Part shown: one piece after another, positions 62,642 through 64,000 of the stretch
Position numbering within the stretch: the first letter of the stretch is position 1
Layout: each line of letters begins with the position of its first letter
Notes under the pieces: model-generated
Databases searched by the model: none
The model's input: only the letters and a program-made list of their open reading frames with translations
Told to the model about the DNA's origin: nothing
Position numbers and translations under genes: made by a program
Source of the DNA: Cyanobacteria bacterium FACHB-63
Lineage (GTDB): Bacteria > Cyanobacteriota > Cyanobacteriia > Leptolyngbyales > Leptolyngbyaceae
Direction of reading: 5' to 3'
Assembly: GCA_014695255.1 (NCBI GenBank)
Contig: JACJNX010000126.1
Span: 62,001 to 126,000 of the forward strand
DNA: 64,000 bases

Positions 62642-62666
62642 GGGTTGGGTTTCATGTCCCCAACCC
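62642..62666. terminator. Short hairpin in a non-coding gap
   Basis: GGGTTGGG (62642-62649) pairs with CCCAACCC (62659-62666) around a 9-base loop. It lies between the PIN fragment and the 40-codon gene and could end transcription from either side. The rest of 62549-62761 shows nothing else. Confidence 0.35.
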
Positions 62667-62761
62667 AGCGTGCAAGATCGGCGATCGCACTGAAAAATTT
62701 GCTCTATCGGTAATCCCAAGCGTTTTTGAATTTATAAGTATAATTGGGTTGGCATATCGTT

Positions 62762-62884
62762 TTAGCTGGGTTTATTGTTTGTTTCGTTATAATCTGTTTT
62801 TCTTGGCATTTGCTGCAAAGTAAGAACGCCTGCGCGATGCTGATAGGGCTTTTGTGCCGAAGTCTGTGGATTGAAGTTGTTCAT
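62762..62884 (-). CDS. 40-residue small protein
   Basis: An ATG at 62884 follows CAAGGAG with a 10-base spacing and opens 40 codons (MNNFNPQTSAQKPYQHRAGV, then LTLQQMPRKTDYNETNNKPS). The peptide is polar, with no signal or membrane segment. The strong ribosome binding site and position after the gene at 62980 support expression. No relative is known to me. Confidence 0.4.
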   Translation of the reverse strand: MNNFNPQTSAQKPYQHRAGVLTLQQMPRKTDYNETNNKPS

Positions 62885-62979
62885 TAAATTTTTTCTCCTT
62901 GTTTGGTTATTTTTTTGGTATTTGATGCATTACGTTGATCGCTGACGCACCCTCAAAATCAGCTTTTCGATGACAGGAT

Positions 62980-63999
62980 TTATGGAAGCCCATTACGCTG
63001 TACCCATGCGTTGTATGACCTCAATGCCTCTCCAAATAAAACTTGGGTAGGTCCGGCACCTTGTGTTTCCCAAGAATTACCGACAAAGCCCGGATTAAAC
63101 ACCCCAATTGCATCATCAAATGTGCCACCCACTACCCCGAAAACAAACGTAGTTAAGTAAGCGGCCTTATGTGTATCTTCATCTGATCCTTTAACTGCCT
63201 GTGCACTTTTAACAGCTTCATTATGTGCGCCGACGACTGTAGCAATATGACCCGCCACCTTCAGTGCCTTTGGTGCGACTTCCATCGTCCATGCAGTGGC
63301 ACGCGCCAATCGACTTGGTGCAGGTGGCACTGGAGGTTTAGAGATGGATGTGGTAATAGGTGGGGATTCCGCAACTGTCGCCGGAGCGAGGGTTGGTGTT
63401 GGCTCGACCGAGACAACAGCCTTTGCCTCGTTCAACCCCGTCTTGGCGACCGCTTGAGATTCGGACGTGGCGGCGTTCACCTGAGCACTAGCAGGTGTGG
63501 TTGCCGATTTCGGCACGACTGGATCGGCGGCGGGCTTTGCAGCCGCTGTCAGCGTTTGCGTGGGTTCCGCGGTAGGCGGCGTACCCGCAGGCTTCACGGA
63601 TTTTGGCTTGATTGGGCGGGCGTAGCTTGGTGACTTTGGGTCTTGCCAGTCTGGTTGTTGACGGTTTTGAGTTGCCTGTGTTCGTGCGATGCCCGCCTCA
63701 CTTCTATTCGTGGATGCGTGCGGTGAAAGGTGGGGATTTTCGGCATGCGATGACGGTCGGAGTCTGAATTTCTGAGGCGAACCGGGTGGACTCGTGACAT
63801 ACGGACGCATATGGTCAATATCAAACTTGGTTTGCGTGTCCGGATACTTTTTCAGAAGTTCAGCTGCTTTCCTCTTGTCGGCGCTGTAGATCCCACGGCT
63901 TGAACTTCCCTCCGGAGGTGACGGCTTGCTTCCCTTGAACGGAATGATCGAGACCGTGGGGACGTCCACCTTTGCATGGTGACCTGAAGGATCAGTCAT
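62980..63999 (-). CDS. GC-rich protein of unknown function (may extend beyond window)
   Basis: At least 339 residues, from a Met codon at 63999 that may be internal, since the window ends one base later. The first 80 residues are soluble (PDTQTKFDIDHMRPYVTSPP, with a His pair). A long Ala/Pro/Thr-rich low-complexity linker (about 115-225) follows. The last 100 residues form a small domain with Gly/Val-rich helices (HIATVVGAHNEAVKSAQ, TTFVFGVVGGTFDDAIGVF). The codon use is richer in G and C than its neighbours. The opening TDPSGHH recalls the end of RHS/TcC-type proteins, which would fit the adjacent Tc genes, but this is weak. Confidence 0.5.
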   Translation of the reverse strand: MTDPSGHHAKVDVPTVSIIPFKGSKPSPPEGSSSRGIYSADKRKAAELLKKYPDTQTKFDIDHMRPYVTSPPGSPQKFRLRPSSHAENPHLSPHASTNRSEAGIARTQATQNRQQPDWQDPKSPSYARPIKPKSVKPAGTPPTAEPTQTLTAAAKPAADPVVPKSATTPASAQVNAATSESQAVAKTGLNEAKAVVSVEPTPTLAPATVAESPPITTSISKPPVPPAPSRLARATAWTMEVAPKALKVAGHIATVVGAHNEAVKSAQAVKGSDEDTHKAAYLTTFVFGVVGGTFDDAIGVFNPGFVGNSWETQGAGPTQVLFGEALRSYNAWVQRNGLP

Positions 64000-64000
64000 T

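Overview
The window looks like part of a large cyanobacterial plasmid. The palindrome GCGATCGC (the HIP1 site typical of cyanobacterial genomes) is frequent on both strands. The families seen are characteristic of filamentous cyanobacteria: DUF6788, caspase-GUN4, CHAT-TPR and cyanobacterial insertion sequences. The left third carries plasmid replication and mobilisation genes. No rRNA, tRNA, CRISPR array or core housekeeping locus was seen.

Layout. 1-3.3 kb: a PAS-GAF-PAS sensor kinase (cut by the left edge), a DUF6788 gene and a VOC/glyoxalase gene, the last two each preceded by the same long inverted repeat. 3.4-8.1 kb: a putative replication initiator with a C-terminal HTH, about 0.9 kb of iterons (core ACCAAAGGTCACA), and an AEP-primase-like replication protein. 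8.2-13.1 kb: a MOBP-type relaxase and MobC on the minus strand, an oriT-like intergenic region with an ATCCTG nic-like motif in a 21-bp inverted repeat, and a divergent three-gene operon (DNA-binding protein, ParA/TraL-like ATPase, coiled-coil membrane protein). 13.1-17 kb: small plasmid proteins, an IS200/IS605 element and ssb. 17-28.4 kb: a glycosyltransferase, an ISAs1-type IS, two genes next to attC-like sites, and a minus-strand operon headed by a 1520-residue protein with RNA-polymerase-like motifs.

28.4-37 kb: an IS6 scar, a 5'-truncated CHAT gene and an intact CHAT-TPR operon. 37-41.9 kb: a GC-rich tailspike/pectate-lyase-like gene, a small unknown gene and a pentapeptide gene, separated by two more attC-like sites, then a 41-bp hairpin repeat array. 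41.9-49.6 kb: IS elements around two caspase-family proteases, one with a GUN4 domain and coupled to a Trypco1-like partner. 49.7-62.1 kb: a TcA-type insecticidal toxin component split into two adjacent genes (2860 and 1253 residues). 62.2-64 kb: PIN and GxxExxY fragments, a 40-codon gene with a good ribosome binding site, and a GC-rich gene cut by the right edge.

The window combines a mobilisable plasmid backbone with accessory cargo: peptidase-based probable death or defence modules, a giant Tc-like toxin, and integron-like gene cassettes without an integrase in view. At least seven insertion sequences or remnants mark the joins between blocks. The least ordinary items are the five attC-like sites, the polymerase-like giant protein, the covarying 41-bp hairpin array and the split TcA toxin.
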